Shown here: positions 34,885 to 42,822 of the stretch, piece by piece
How positions within the stretch are numbered: position 1 is the first letter of the stretch
Layout of the letters: each line of letters starts with the position of its first letter
From: Putridiphycobacter sp965230485
Lineage (GTDB): Bacteria; Bacteroidota; Bacteroidia; Flavobacteriales_D; Crocinitomicaceae
Length of the DNA stretch: 64,000 nt
Assembly (NCBI GenBank): GCA_965230485.1
Contig: CBDDLA010000001.1
Coordinates: 744,001 to 808,000 of the forward strand
Reading direction: 5' to 3'
The notes under the pieces: model-generated
Databases searched by the model: none
Told to the model about the DNA's origin: nothing
What the model saw: only the letters and a program-made list of their open reading frames with translations
Position numbers and translations under genes: made by a program

Positions 34885-35207
34885 ATTAGAAAAACAAAAA
34901 ATCAGTATTAGATGAAAAAAAATAAATAAATGGATGATTGAATCAGTTCGTCATGACTTTTCATTTATTTCATTTTGCTCCGCTGGCTCTACGAGGTAGT
35001 TGAAAGGGGAAAGATATACTTTATTAGAAAGAAAGCCCGCAGGGTATTAATAATGGTTGGGGACTTCAACAGCCGTCCGCAGGACAAAAAAGAAAAAATA
35101 TCATGACAAGTTAAAGAATATATTTAAAGAGAAAAGGCGAAGCTGACTTGGGTTATTTCACCTAATTGATAAACGAAGTGAAGAAACAATTACTTTATAT
35201 TATTAAT

Positions 35208-35287
35208 GGAGTACCACTCGTACTTCTAATTAGGAGTACCACTCGTACTTCTAAAAGGCATAATAGAAGTACCACTCGTACTTCTAA
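35208..35287. repeat. Three palindromic repeats in the control region
   Basis: Three copies of RGAAGTACCACTCGTACTTCT-like sequence at 35208-35229, 35233-35254 and 35265-35287. All share GTAC-CACTC-GTACTTCTAA. The third is a perfect inverted repeat with 8-bp arms, AGAAGTAC and GTACTTCT. Centres are 25 and 33 nt apart. They lie in the 640-nt gene-free region (34863-35506) between leftward late genes and a rightward gene. They could be repressor operators or iterons of an origin. The remaining gap sequence is AT-rich with GC-rich patches near 34980-35090. Confidence 0.75.
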
Positions 35288-35425
35288 ATTTCCAGAATAA
35301 ATCATTCTAACTTATAGATAAAATCTATTTGAAAAAAAATATTCACTATTTTCTCTATATGATTTGAGTTTTTCTTTTTTATTTTCTATTTAATAATAGA
35401 GTGAGAAAGAAACACTTTAAAACTT

Positions 35426-35469
35426 CTGGTTTGCTGGCGGAGTAATTACCGCCAGCGCCCTTAACCAGA
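35426..35469. other. Extended stem-loop before the 35507 gene
   Basis: GCTGGCGG (35433-35440) and CCGCCAGC (35449-35456) form a perfect 8-bp stem with an 8-nt loop, and outer arms CTGGTT/AACCAG (35426-35431, 35464-35469) extend it. No T run follows immediately, so it looks regulatory or origin-related rather than a terminator. Confidence 0.55.
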
Positions 35470-35506
35470 TGAAAAAAAGGGGAAATAGATAAAAAGGGAT
35501 AAAAAA

Positions 35507-35893
35507 ATGGAAATAAGAAAAAAACAATCTAACAACAAATTAATTTTTGCAAAAAGAAAAAACGAAGCAAGGAGGCATTTCACAAGCATAAATGAGCCTA
35601 ACGCATATGCGCTATATGAGGAACTATTATCACACAAACACGGATTCAGGTGTCAAAAAACATTCATAATGTCATTAATGGGGTGGAAACACACAAAGGT
35701 TTATAGTCGTGCATTGAAGGTTATTTTGGATGAAGGTTATGCGCAAAAAACAGGTTCAAATCGAAATATGGTGATTACGCTATTTGATGAACCACAAACG
35801 CTTTTAAAAGAATTGAGGACAACGAAAAAAGCACCCACACCAAAAGGAATAAAAATTGAAGTTCCAAAAATGAATTTGAAGGTAAATTTTTGA
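35507..35893 (+). CDS. Winged-helix-like small protein, candidate regulator
   Basis: 128 residues, basic at both ends. The middle (YALYEELLSHKHGFRCQKTFIMSLMGWKHTKVYSRALKVILDEGYAQKTGSNRNMVITLF) has helix-turn-helix plus wing layout. It is the only gene transcribed rightward from the control region with three palindromes, so it may bind them as a repressor, activator or replication factor. This is inference. Confidence 0.5.
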   Translation: MEIRKKQSNNKLIFAKRKNEARRHFTSINEPNAYALYEELLSHKHGFRCQKTFIMSLMGWKHTKVYSRALKVILDEGYAQKTGSNRNMVITLFDEPQTLLKELRTTKKAPTPKGIKIEVPKMNLKVNF

Positions 35894-35909
35894 AAATAAT
35901 TATTGTTTC

Positions 35910-36353
35910 TCAATCAACCGAAACCAGGTACAAATAGTAATACCCATCATAAGAATACATTTCTTTACCAGGGGCATTAATTCTTTTATTTTGATTAAGT
36001 TCAGGATGTGACTTCATAAATTTAGCAATGTAATGTTCTTCAAGTAACGAAACATTTTTCTTGCTCGTTGACTTGTAGAGAAGGTACATATGATGGTAAT
36101 CCGTTCTGTAATCCTTATGGTCGCTTCTAATATATGCATCACCAGTTTTTCCAATCTTGAAGGGTTTACAGTGATGAGCCAAAATTACATTTATATTTTT
36201 TGTAATCCTGTTTTTCAGACTTTGATTAACATTCCCAGTCTGACAAAACTTTTTTTCAATAGTTGGTTTAGTACCTGTCCAAAAATTCTTCCAGAATCTA
36301 CTCCATCCAGTTTCGTATTCAGTTAAATGAGGTCTATTAGATTTATTGGCCAT
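35910..36353 (-). CDS. GIY-YIG-like protein
   Basis: 147 residues. The second half (PFKIGKTGDAYIRSDHKDYRTDYHHMYLLYKSTSKKNVSLLEEHYIAKFM ... NAPGKEMYSYDGYYYLYLV) resembles a degenerate GIY-YIG-type nuclease: KIGKT with Arg, a Tyr-rich strand, a LEEHYI helix and a late Asn. Confidence is limited. It is 4 nt downstream of the 71-residue gene, in the same direction. Confidence 0.4.
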   Translation of the reverse strand: MANKSNRPHLTEYETGWSRFWKNFWTGTKPTIEKKFCQTGNVNQSLKNRITKNINVILAHHCKPFKIGKTGDAYIRSDHKDYRTDYHHMYLLYKSTSKKNVSLLEEHYIAKFMKSHPELNQNKRINAPGKEMYSYDGYYYLYLVSVD

Positions 36354-36357
36354 AACT

Positions 36358-36573
36358 TTAATCTCTTAGCTTCAGTTCCTCTGGCTTAACAAATTCGAAA
36401 GCTTCGGCTGGGCTTGCCTTCAGCATTCCACTAGAATCATTTTCTTGTTGAAAAGTACGGTAATCAATTCTAATTTTTCCTTCTTCATTAGGTTTTTCAC
36501 TTCCTACTGTAGCAATTATAGGTCTATCTAAACCTTTTTTGTGCCAAAAAACTTTATCTCCTTTATTATACAT
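36358..36573 (-). CDS. Small hypothetical protein, SH3/KOW-like
   Basis: 71 residues: MYNKGDKVFWHKKGLDRPIIATVGSEKPNEEGKIRIDY resembles short SH3-like beta-barrel proteins (DUF2158 type). No active site seen. Transcribed divergently from the 36662 gene. Confidence 0.45.
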   Translation of the reverse strand: MYNKGDKVFWHKKGLDRPIIATVGSEKPNEEGKIRIDYRTFQQENDSSGMLKASPAEAFEFVKPEELKLRD

Positions 36574-36661
36574 GTCTATTTTTTAGACAAATATAACGAT
36601 TTATTATGCAATTTATTCTATAGAATTACATGGATTATTCGTAACTTTACAAATAAAAGTT

Positions 36662-36922
36662 ATGACGCATGGCGAGTCACATTTGTATATATACAGGCAA
36701 AGAATTTCTGGCGGTTCAGATGGTTTAGTACACAGTTTAAACCTTGAACAATTCGTTTGGACTGAAATCAATAAAGAATTAAGAACAGAAAGAAAGGATG
36801 TAGACATTATTATTGAAGGGCACACGGCAACTATCCTGACAGAAGGAACTATCAGCACATTAGTTGTAACGATAGTAGCCAAAGTTAAATTTCACCCAGA
36901 TACGTCACATATGATAAACTGA
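36662..36922 (+). CDS. Small hypothetical protein
   Basis: 86 residues, MTHGESHLYIYRQRISGGSDGL..., with a strand-rich end (HTATILTEGTISTLVVTIVAKVKF). A minus-strand frame of similar length overlaps it, but the plus frame is divergent from the 36358 gene and co-oriented with the next gene 24 nt downstream, so I prefer it. No family recognised. Confidence 0.45.
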   Translation: MTHGESHLYIYRQRISGGSDGLVHSLNLEQFVWTEINKELRTERKDVDIIIEGHTATILTEGTISTLVVTIVAKVKFHPDTSHMIN

Positions 36923-36945
36923 TGTTTTAATGAAACTTATTTGAG

Positions 36946-37464
36946 ATGAGCGAAATTGATAAAAAGGAGAAACTGAAGGATAGTATTGAAAGTGAGGAGT
37001 TATTTTATCTTCGCCATCTTGAAAAGCATCTTGAAAACTCTGTTTCTAAAAAAGAACATTCTGTAACAAGATTTGATATTTTAATGGTATCACTTTCAAT
37101 ACTTGGTTTAGGTTTTGTTACAAATTATGCCAAGGAATTAAAGGATGTTGATTTACTTCTCATTAATGCCTCTCAGATTTCATTTGTTGTATGTCTAATC
37201 ATTAACGTACTAAGCCAAATTTTTGGGATTTGGTCCAATACAATAGCCGAAAAGTTATCTAGGAATGAACTCTACTTTATAAGAGATGTATATCTTGGAA
37301 AAGAACAAGACGAAGAAAAAAACGAGCAATACTATAGGGAAGAAGGGAAACAAGATTTCCTTCGGAAAGTGTATGACCAAGTGATAAGAGTGTTAAACGT
37401 TTTATCATTCATCACACTTATATCAGGACTAATTACTTTTTTAATGTTTGATATTACTCCTTAG
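36946..37464 (+). CDS. Membrane protein with charged cytoplasmic insert
   Basis: 172 residues, acidic N-terminus, two membrane segments (about 45-60 and 72-95), a charged helical segment (LSRNELYFIRDVYLGKEQDEEKNEQYY) and a third membrane segment (about 145-168). It is in an accessory position between control region and integrase, where prophages often carry immunity or exclusion genes, but there is no recognisable family. Confidence 0.5.
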   Translation: MSEIDKKEKLKDSIESEELFYLRHLEKHLENSVSKKEHSVTRFDILMVSLSILGLGFVTNYAKELKDVDLLLINASQISFVVCLIINVLSQIFGIWSNTIAEKLSRNELYFIRDVYLGKEQDEEKNEQYYREEGKQDFLRKVYDQVIRVLNVLSFITLISGLITFLMFDITP

Positions 37465-37630
37465 AACTCGGCTTTGGTCTAGGTGGACGAAAATCAGATG
37501 TATGACCCTTGTTTATATCTAATTGTCCATCATTACCTGCATCAGGAATTGGTCGCTCCTGAGGAATATTGATATTAATTCTAGTTCTATTTGGTTGCTC
37601 TTTTGGTTGTTCTTTATTTTCGTCAGACAT
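37454..37630 (-). CDS. Pro/charged-rich 58-residue protein
   Basis: ATG 37630 to TAA 37454 encodes 58 residues (MSDENKEQPKEQPNRTRINI...). Proline-rich and apparently disordered, with a coherent NINIPQERPIPDAGNDGQLDI middle. It fills an otherwise gene-free gap and overlaps the end of the convergent 36946 gene by 11 nt. Moderately likely to be real. Confidence 0.45.
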   Translation of the reverse strand: MSDENKEQPKEQPNRTRININIPQERPIPDAGNDGQLDINKGHTSDFRPPRPKPSSKE

Positions 37631-37742
37631 AACTATTACTTTTATTTATATAAAGTTACGAAATCATTTGCATAAAAAACCTAAATAGTTTTGAACAATT
37701 TAGATACAAAAAACTACCTTTTCAACAATTCAGTCACGTTAG

Positions 37743-38033
37743 CTATAAATCTACAATGGGAACCCCAGGACTAGAATAAGAAGTTGATTCTACAAATCTG
37801 GAGAATTTACCGAGCGAGTCAGGAAAAATTCTAGTTCCGTTCCTTGATGTTTGTGTGACAATCAAATCATTAGACTTCATTATAATTATGAGGAATTTCA
37901 ATTCTTCTTCTGTCAAATCAAAACCATTTTCTCTAAAAAATAAAACTGGATACAATGCGCCCTTTCCATTATTTTCTTTGACAATATCATATAATGCCTT
38001 TAGGATTAAGTCTATCTTTGCTTCTCTTGTCAT
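37743..38033 (-). CDS. Small winged-helix-like protein next to the integrase
   Basis: 96 residues, MTREAKIDLILKALYDIVKENNGKGALYPVLFFRENGFDLTEEELKFLIIIMKSNDLIVTQTSRNGTRIF, with a helix-helix-wing pattern of small DNA-binding proteins. It is 53 nt downstream of the recombinase on the same strand, where a recombination directionality factor or regulator often sits. No definite family. Confidence 0.45.
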   Translation of the reverse strand: MTREAKIDLILKALYDIVKENNGKGALYPVLFFRENGFDLTEEELKFLIIIMKSNDLIVTQTSRNGTRIFPDSLGKFSRFVESTSYSSPGVPIVDL

Positions 38034-38086
38034 TATTACATTTTAAAACAAGTGTATTAATTTTTAAGTAATTAGCAAACAATTTG

Positions 38087-39715
38087 TTAAACTAATCCTG
38101 AGAAATTTTCCTTTACAGGCACTAAAGATTCTTTACCATCACTTTTATACAACAATCCATTTTCATTTGAATATCTGAACGCATCATCCTGTAATTCAAA
38201 CCCTTTTCTATACCTATATTGCTTTGCTGATAAGAAGAACATAGTTGGTTTACTACCAATCAAATGTAGTTCTATTTTATGTTCATTTTTTTTTGGAATA
38301 TATGTTACTACAATTGATTCGACTATTTGTTTAATAAGCATTATTTTATCATCAATATTATCAACGTGAATCGCACCATTTTTTACAAACTTTTTGTCTA
38401 ATAATGACAAAGGGTTGACATCCTTCGACGCCAACTTTGATTTGCTTTTTTCAAGGTCAGAAACCACAACTTTAATTTCTTTTTCCTTCTCCTTAATTAA
38501 TTTATTAACAGTAGTCATAGCAATTTCAGGTGCATCAGAAGGCAATGAAACCATTTTTGTAATTAAACGCTCATATTCCTTTTCCAGTCGTTTGTTGTTT
38601 AACTCTAAAGATTCAATTTCAGCTAGTATTTCAGTTTCATTATATTTCCCTTTATACTCTTTGTGAAGCGTAGAATAAAAATGTGGCGTATGCCTGATAG
38701 CGCAAAAGATTGCATTATCGATTCTATCAAGATTAATATTCTTGTTGTCACAACTTTTGTATCCAGTTCTTTTTGACAAACACACATATAAACGTTCTCC
38801 CCTGCTCTCTTTTATTTTCCCGAAATAATTCTGCCCACAATCTTTGCATCCACATTTAATTAATCCTTTAAGCAAGTATTTATGAACTGTGTTATTTCGT
38901 TTTGAATGAATTCGATTTTTCGCAAATTGCTTTTGAACTAAATCAAATGTTTCTTTATCTATTATTGGTGGTGAATCTATTTCAATATTTTTATATGTTC
39001 TTTTTCCTTTGTATACAGTGTTTTGCAGCATTGAACGAATGGTTCCAGCATTCCATTTAATTGGCTTACCCTTTTTCATTGAGCGAGTTGAAATTCCTTT
39101 TGCATTTAAACGTTGCGCTATTTTATAGGTGCCATCACCAGAAAGAAATTGTTTAACAATTGACAAAAAGATTTCTTTTTCTTCTTCATTATATATCAAG
39201 TGAGAGTTTTCATCTTTATTATAACCATAAGGATGATTTGAACCAACATACTTTCCTTTTCGAGAGGCTTGTTTTAAACCCATTTCAAATCGCATCATTC
39301 TAACTGCGCCTTCATATTGCGCAAAATTATCAAGAATCCCTGCTTGAAGTTTATCTTGCGGATTTTGAAGATTTAAGGCTGACCCATTTTTATAGTATAA
39401 TATAACTCCGTATGCTTTTATACGGCCAAAAATTACAGCGCTTGCAACATCCTCACGGGAAAGCCTAGTAGAATCTTCTGTATAAAGATGTTTAACTTTT
39501 CTCTCTGCTATATCCTCCAAAAGGCGTTGCATTTCTGGTCTATTATTAATATTGTCTGTCTTGCTCGCACTAATTCCCTCGTCAACATAAATTTCTAATT
39601 CCATTCCTAAACTCTTTGCTTTATTTTCAGCATCTAATTTTTGCTCTGGAATAGATGTTGCAACTTGTCCATCTGTTGAAACCCTAATGTAAGCATGTAA
39701 TATTTCTTTATTCAT
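38087..39715 (-). CDS. Large serine recombinase (prophage integrase)
   Basis: 542 residues from ATG 39715 (MNKEILHAYIRVSTDGQ), preferred over the upstream ATG at 39739. The resolvase domain has the catalytic Ser13 in YIRVSTDGQ, the SRLSREDVAS-type Arg motif and a RLSREDV-like helix. It is followed by a recombinase domain (NAKGISTRSMKKGKPIKWNAGTIRSMLQN), a zinc-ribbon (CGCKDCG...CLSKRTGYKSCD) and a coiled coil (about 350-410). These proteins integrate phage DNA between attB and attP using a 2-bp crossover. It is 30 nt from the right phage arm. Confidence 0.95.
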   Translation of the reverse strand: MNKEILHAYIRVSTDGQVATSIPEQKLDAENKAKSLGMELEIYVDEGISASKTDNINNRPEMQRLLEDIAERKVKHLYTEDSTRLSREDVASAVIFGRIKAYGVILYYKNGSALNLQNPQDKLQAGILDNFAQYEGAVRMMRFEMGLKQASRKGKYVGSNHPYGYNKDENSHLIYNEEEKEIFLSIVKQFLSGDGTYKIAQRLNAKGISTRSMKKGKPIKWNAGTIRSMLQNTVYKGKRTYKNIEIDSPPIIDKETFDLVQKQFAKNRIHSKRNNTVHKYLLKGLIKCGCKDCGQNYFGKIKESRGERLYVCLSKRTGYKSCDNKNINLDRIDNAIFCAIRHTPHFYSTLHKEYKGKYNETEILAEIESLELNNKRLEKEYERLITKMVSLPSDAPEIAMTTVNKLIKEKEKEIKVVVSDLEKSKSKLASKDVNPLSLLDKKFVKNGAIHVDNIDDKIMLIKQIVESIVVTYIPKKNEHKIELHLIGSKPTMFFLSAKQYRYRKGFELQDDAFRYSNENGLLYKSDGKESLVPVKENFSGLV

Positions 39716-39745
39716 ACTACAAATATATGTAAAAAACATATACCA

Positions 39746-39790
39746 CCTATTATAATAGTTCTATAGATGTTGCTCTAGTTGGAGGCGGCT
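39746..39790. other. attR: phage half-site, GA crossover, comM half-site
   Basis: Phage arm CCTATTATAATAGTT at 39746-39760, five bases (ctata), GA at 39766-39767, then comM sequence. The arm is the reverse complement of the attL arm in 14 of 15 positions. Confidence 0.88.
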
Positions 39791-40467
39791 CAAATCCCAA
39801 ACCAGGTGAAATATCCCTGGCGCACAACGGTATTTTATTTTTAGATGAATTACCAGAATATAAGCGACAGGTTCTGGAAGTTATGCGACAACCTCTAGAA
39901 GATCGCGTTGTCAGTATTGCCAGAGCCAAAATGAGCGTTGAATATCCTGCAGGTTTTATGCTAGTCGCTTCTATGAACCCTTCACCCAGTGGTCATTTTT
40001 ACGATCCTGATGATCCCAACTCTGATCCTGAATATGTTGTTAAACGGTATCTAAATAGAATTTCAGGACCATTAATGGACCGCATTGATTTGCACATAGA
40101 AGTCCCAGCTGTTAAGTTCAATGAACTGAACACAAAAGAAAAAGGTGAAAAAAGTGCAATAATTAGGCAAAGGGTGATTGAAGCCAGGCGCATTCAATCA
40201 GAACGATTCAAGAACTATAAAGACATTTATTACAACGCACAGTTGAATGCCAAATTGATCGAGAAATATTGCCAAATTGATGAAAATGGTAGTCAACTAT
40301 TAAAGTTGGCTATGGACAAAATGGGATTATCTGCCAGGAGTTATGCTAGAATTTTAAAAGTGGCTCGTACTATTGCAGATCTTGATCAGTCTAATCAAAT
40401 TCAAAGTAACCACATTGCCGAAGCCATTCAGTACCGCAGTTTGGATAAGGGTGGGATGATGAGTTAG
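39766..40467 (+). pseudogene. comM: ComM/YifB 3' fragment
   Basis: Encodes the last 233 residues of ComM, beginning DVALVGGGSNPKPGEISLAHNG, with Walker B-type FLDELPEYKRQVLEVMRQP, sensor motifs and the C-terminal Mg-chelatase domain (LSARSYARILKVARTIADL). The frame is open upstream to 39733 but lacks a start codon. Joined to 7134-7970 the two parts give 512 codons, the usual length of the family, so prophage excision would restore the gene precisely. Confidence 0.95.
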
Positions 40468-40681
40468 ATCATTTAATAATAGCACAGCTCTAATGTCAAG
40501 TATTTTTGTGCTCGTATAGTCTGTACTAACTATTCCATAATAATTAATAAAACCAATAATTATTATATTGTGAATAGATACTTTTAATTCAAGCATACCT
40601 TTTTATTACGGTCTATCAAAAAGACTTTAAAAATAAACAACTGAAATTAGCGTTAATTAAAGCAGAACTTCAAACTTAAAA

Positions 40682-41683
40682 ATGTCAAAACAACTGGTTT
40701 GTATATCTTTCCTCCTGTTAATAATGGTTTCATCTTGCGAAAAAGACAAATTTGACGACCGTGAAGTAGAAATACCTGAATTTAACTTTCAGAAAACGGT
40801 TGTTTTCAAGGATAGTCTTTCTTTATATGAAATTTTTCATGGAACGCCTTCTGACTTAATACCTTCAGCCCATTTTGAATTATTGGAATTAAGTGCTGCA
40901 TTATTCACAGACTATTCCCATAAACAAAGACTTGTTAAAATTCCTGATGGAACGCAAATGACTAGTTTAAAAGACAATACGATCAATTTCCCAAATGGAA
41001 CAATCTTGACGAAGACCTTTTTTTATTATAATGATGAAAGAGATACTAGTTTAGGCAAAACAATTATTGAAACTCGACTATTGATAAAAGAAAATGATCA
41101 ATGGAATGCAGCCACCTATCGTTGGAATGCGTCTCAGACTGATGCTATTTTACAGTTGAATGGTTCTAGCAAAAAAGTTACCTGGATAAATTCAACAGGT
41201 ACCGAGCGTTCGACACTTTATAAAATTCCTTCTGAAAATGAATGTATGAGCTGTCATCAATTAAATGCTTCAATGACTCCTCTGGGTCCTACCTTATTGA
41301 ATTTGAACAGAGAGATTACAAGAGGTGGTTTCAAACACAATCAAATTAGTTATCTGCAATCGATAAAGTTATTGAACAATTTTTCATTAGACCAAATCCC
41401 TCAAATGGCAGACTATTCTGACGTGAGCATTCCTTTAGCTGATAGGGGAAGATCTTACTTAGCAATAAATTGTGCCCATTGTCATAATCCAAATGCATGG
41501 GAGACACCAGCGGAAAAAGATTTTGATTTCAGGCATGAAACTCCTCTTGAGCAAACAGGTATTATTTTTGCAAAAGATAAAATAATCAGAAATGTAATCA
41601 ATAGGGAAATGCCATTTATTGGAACCACAATAATGGATCAAGAGGGAATTTCCCTTTTAATTGAGTACATTGAAAGTCTTTAA
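40682..41683 (+). CDS. Lipoprotein with two c-type heme motifs
   Basis: 333 residues. Lipobox LLIMVSSC gives a lipid-anchored protein. Two heme-binding motifs, CMSCH (about residue 188) and CAHCH (about 261), each with plausible distal ligands, define a diheme c-type cytochrome-like protein. Similar Bacteroidetes proteins are annotated as SO_2930-type repeat proteins. It would act in periplasmic or outer-membrane electron transfer; the partner is unknown. It is not obviously linked to its neighbours. Confidence 0.75.
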   Translation: MSKQLVCISFLLLIMVSSCEKDKFDDREVEIPEFNFQKTVVFKDSLSLYEIFHGTPSDLIPSAHFELLELSAALFTDYSHKQRLVKIPDGTQMTSLKDNTINFPNGTILTKTFFYYNDERDTSLGKTIIETRLLIKENDQWNAATYRWNASQTDAILQLNGSSKKVTWINSTGTERSTLYKIPSENECMSCHQLNASMTPLGPTLLNLNREITRGGFKHNQISYLQSIKLLNNFSLDQIPQMADYSDVSIPLADRGRSYLAINCAHCHNPNAWETPAEKDFDFRHETPLEQTGIIFAKDKIIRNVINREMPFIGTTIMDQEGISLLIEYIESL

Positions 41684-41918
41684 AAAGATAAACCTCGACA
41701 TCTCTGAAATAATACAACACAAAAAAGACGCCTACTCGATTTTAAGGTTAGGATAAAGGAACAATGATGAGTTAATTTTTGTTATAAAATAAACAGTGAA
41801 ACCGCATAAAGTTTAATTTATAATACTTATTAACGTTGAAACGTTCGTTTTTTTTTCTCCCTGTTTTAACAAAGTCACTATAAAATACTATATTTATGGA
41901 GTTGTTAAAATAACCTTT

Positions 41919-42719
41919 ATGAGCACAAGAAATATTTTAGTTCCTCACGATTTTACGAAAGCAGCTGATGTTGCGCTTACGTACGCTTTAGCGCTTGCTG
42001 AAAAGCTACAAAGTGAAGTCAATGTGATTCATATTGTTAAAGATGGAAAAAAGCTTAGCAACGCAGATAAGAAATTGGAAGATCATGTTTCTAAAGTAAA
42101 AGGCAGTTCAAGTATCAAAGTAAACCATATGGTTAGAATTGGAGATATTTTTACTGATATTTCTGCGGCAGGAAAAGAATTACATTCTTCTATTATCATC
42201 ATGGGAACGCATGGTGCAAAAGGTATGCAAAAGGTGTTTGGTAGTTTTGCCATTAAAATTATTACTTCTACTCACATTCCGTTTATCATTATCCAAGAAG
42301 ATTACAAACCAACACCATTAGAAAAGATTATCGTTCCAATTGATGTGTCGAAAGAAAGTTTACAAGTTGAACAGGTTGTTTCTGCAATTGCTAAACAAGC
42401 GAATGCTTCAGTTGAGGTGATTGCTGAAAATCACACAGATACTGCTCTAAAAATAAAGGTAGCTGTACATTTTAAGGTAATTGCTGAGCAATTCGATACG
42501 GTTGGAGTAAATTACACTACTGAATCGATCAAGAAATTAGCTGCTAAAGAAATTATGGATTATACTGAAAATAATAATGGTGACTTGGTTGGTATTGCTT
42601 ATCATACAGACAGTATATTACCTCAATTCGATAGAATTTTTCAGGATTTGATTATGAATAGTCAAAAAATACCAGTACTGATTATAAACGCTAAAGAAGT
42701 GGGGAACTATTTCTTCTAA
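41919..42719 (+). CDS. Universal stress protein, two tandem Usp domains
   Basis: 266 residues: Usp domain 1 (about 1-125) with the ATP-binding GTHGAKGMQKVFGS motif, and a second, more diverged Usp domain (about 130-266) ending IPVLIINAKEVGNYFF. Tandem universal stress proteins are common in marine Bacteroidetes and bind ATP or other nucleotides under stress. A terminator-like hairpin follows at 42762. Confidence 0.85.
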   Translation: MSTRNILVPHDFTKAADVALTYALALAEKLQSEVNVIHIVKDGKKLSNADKKLEDHVSKVKGSSSIKVNHMVRIGDIFTDISAAGKELHSSIIIMGTHGAKGMQKVFGSFAIKIITSTHIPFIIIQEDYKPTPLEKIIVPIDVSKESLQVEQVVSAIAKQANASVEVIAENHTDTALKIKVAVHFKVIAEQFDTVGVNYTTESIKKLAAKEIMDYTENNNGDLVGIAYHTDSILPQFDRIFQDLIMNSQKIPVLIINAKEVGNYFF

Positions 42720-42761
42720 CAATAATTTTCATCCCTTATATTTCAATACCTATGAAAAAGG

Positions 42762-42798
42762 AAAAAGGCATCTTGGTTAAACTGAGATGCCTTTTTTT
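42762..42798. terminator. Bidirectional terminator between usp and dnaJ
   Basis: AAAGGCATCT (42764-42773) and AGATGCCTTT (42785-42794) form a 10-bp stem with A and T runs on both sides, between convergent genes. Confidence 0.8.
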
Positions 42799-42822
42799 AA
42801 TACTTAACTTAATAATGGTATG

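Larger units (their letters stand above)
7971..39767. mobile_element. Serine-integrase prophage inserted in comM
   Basis: About 31.8 kb between the two halves of comM. It contains a large serine recombinase at the right end, a tailed-phage structural set (terminase, portal, capsid, prohead protease, tape measure, tail chaperone) and cargo genes at the left end. Both junctions share the dinucleotide GA (7971-7972 and 39766-39767). Removing one copy plus the interval joins comM codon 279 to GAT-GTT-GCT (DVALVGGG) in frame. No endolysin, DNA replication gene or classical repressor was recognised, so the element may be defective, satellite-like, or carry unfamiliar versions. Confidence 0.93.

Noticed and set aside
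35208..35287. Possible CRISPR array
   Set aside because: Only three copies, spacers of 3-10 nt, and each repeat is itself palindromic; no cas genes. Better explained as operators or iterons.
36613..36882. Minus-strand 89-residue gene
   Set aside because: It is antisense to the better-placed plus-strand gene at 36662 and overlaps the divergent promoter interval.
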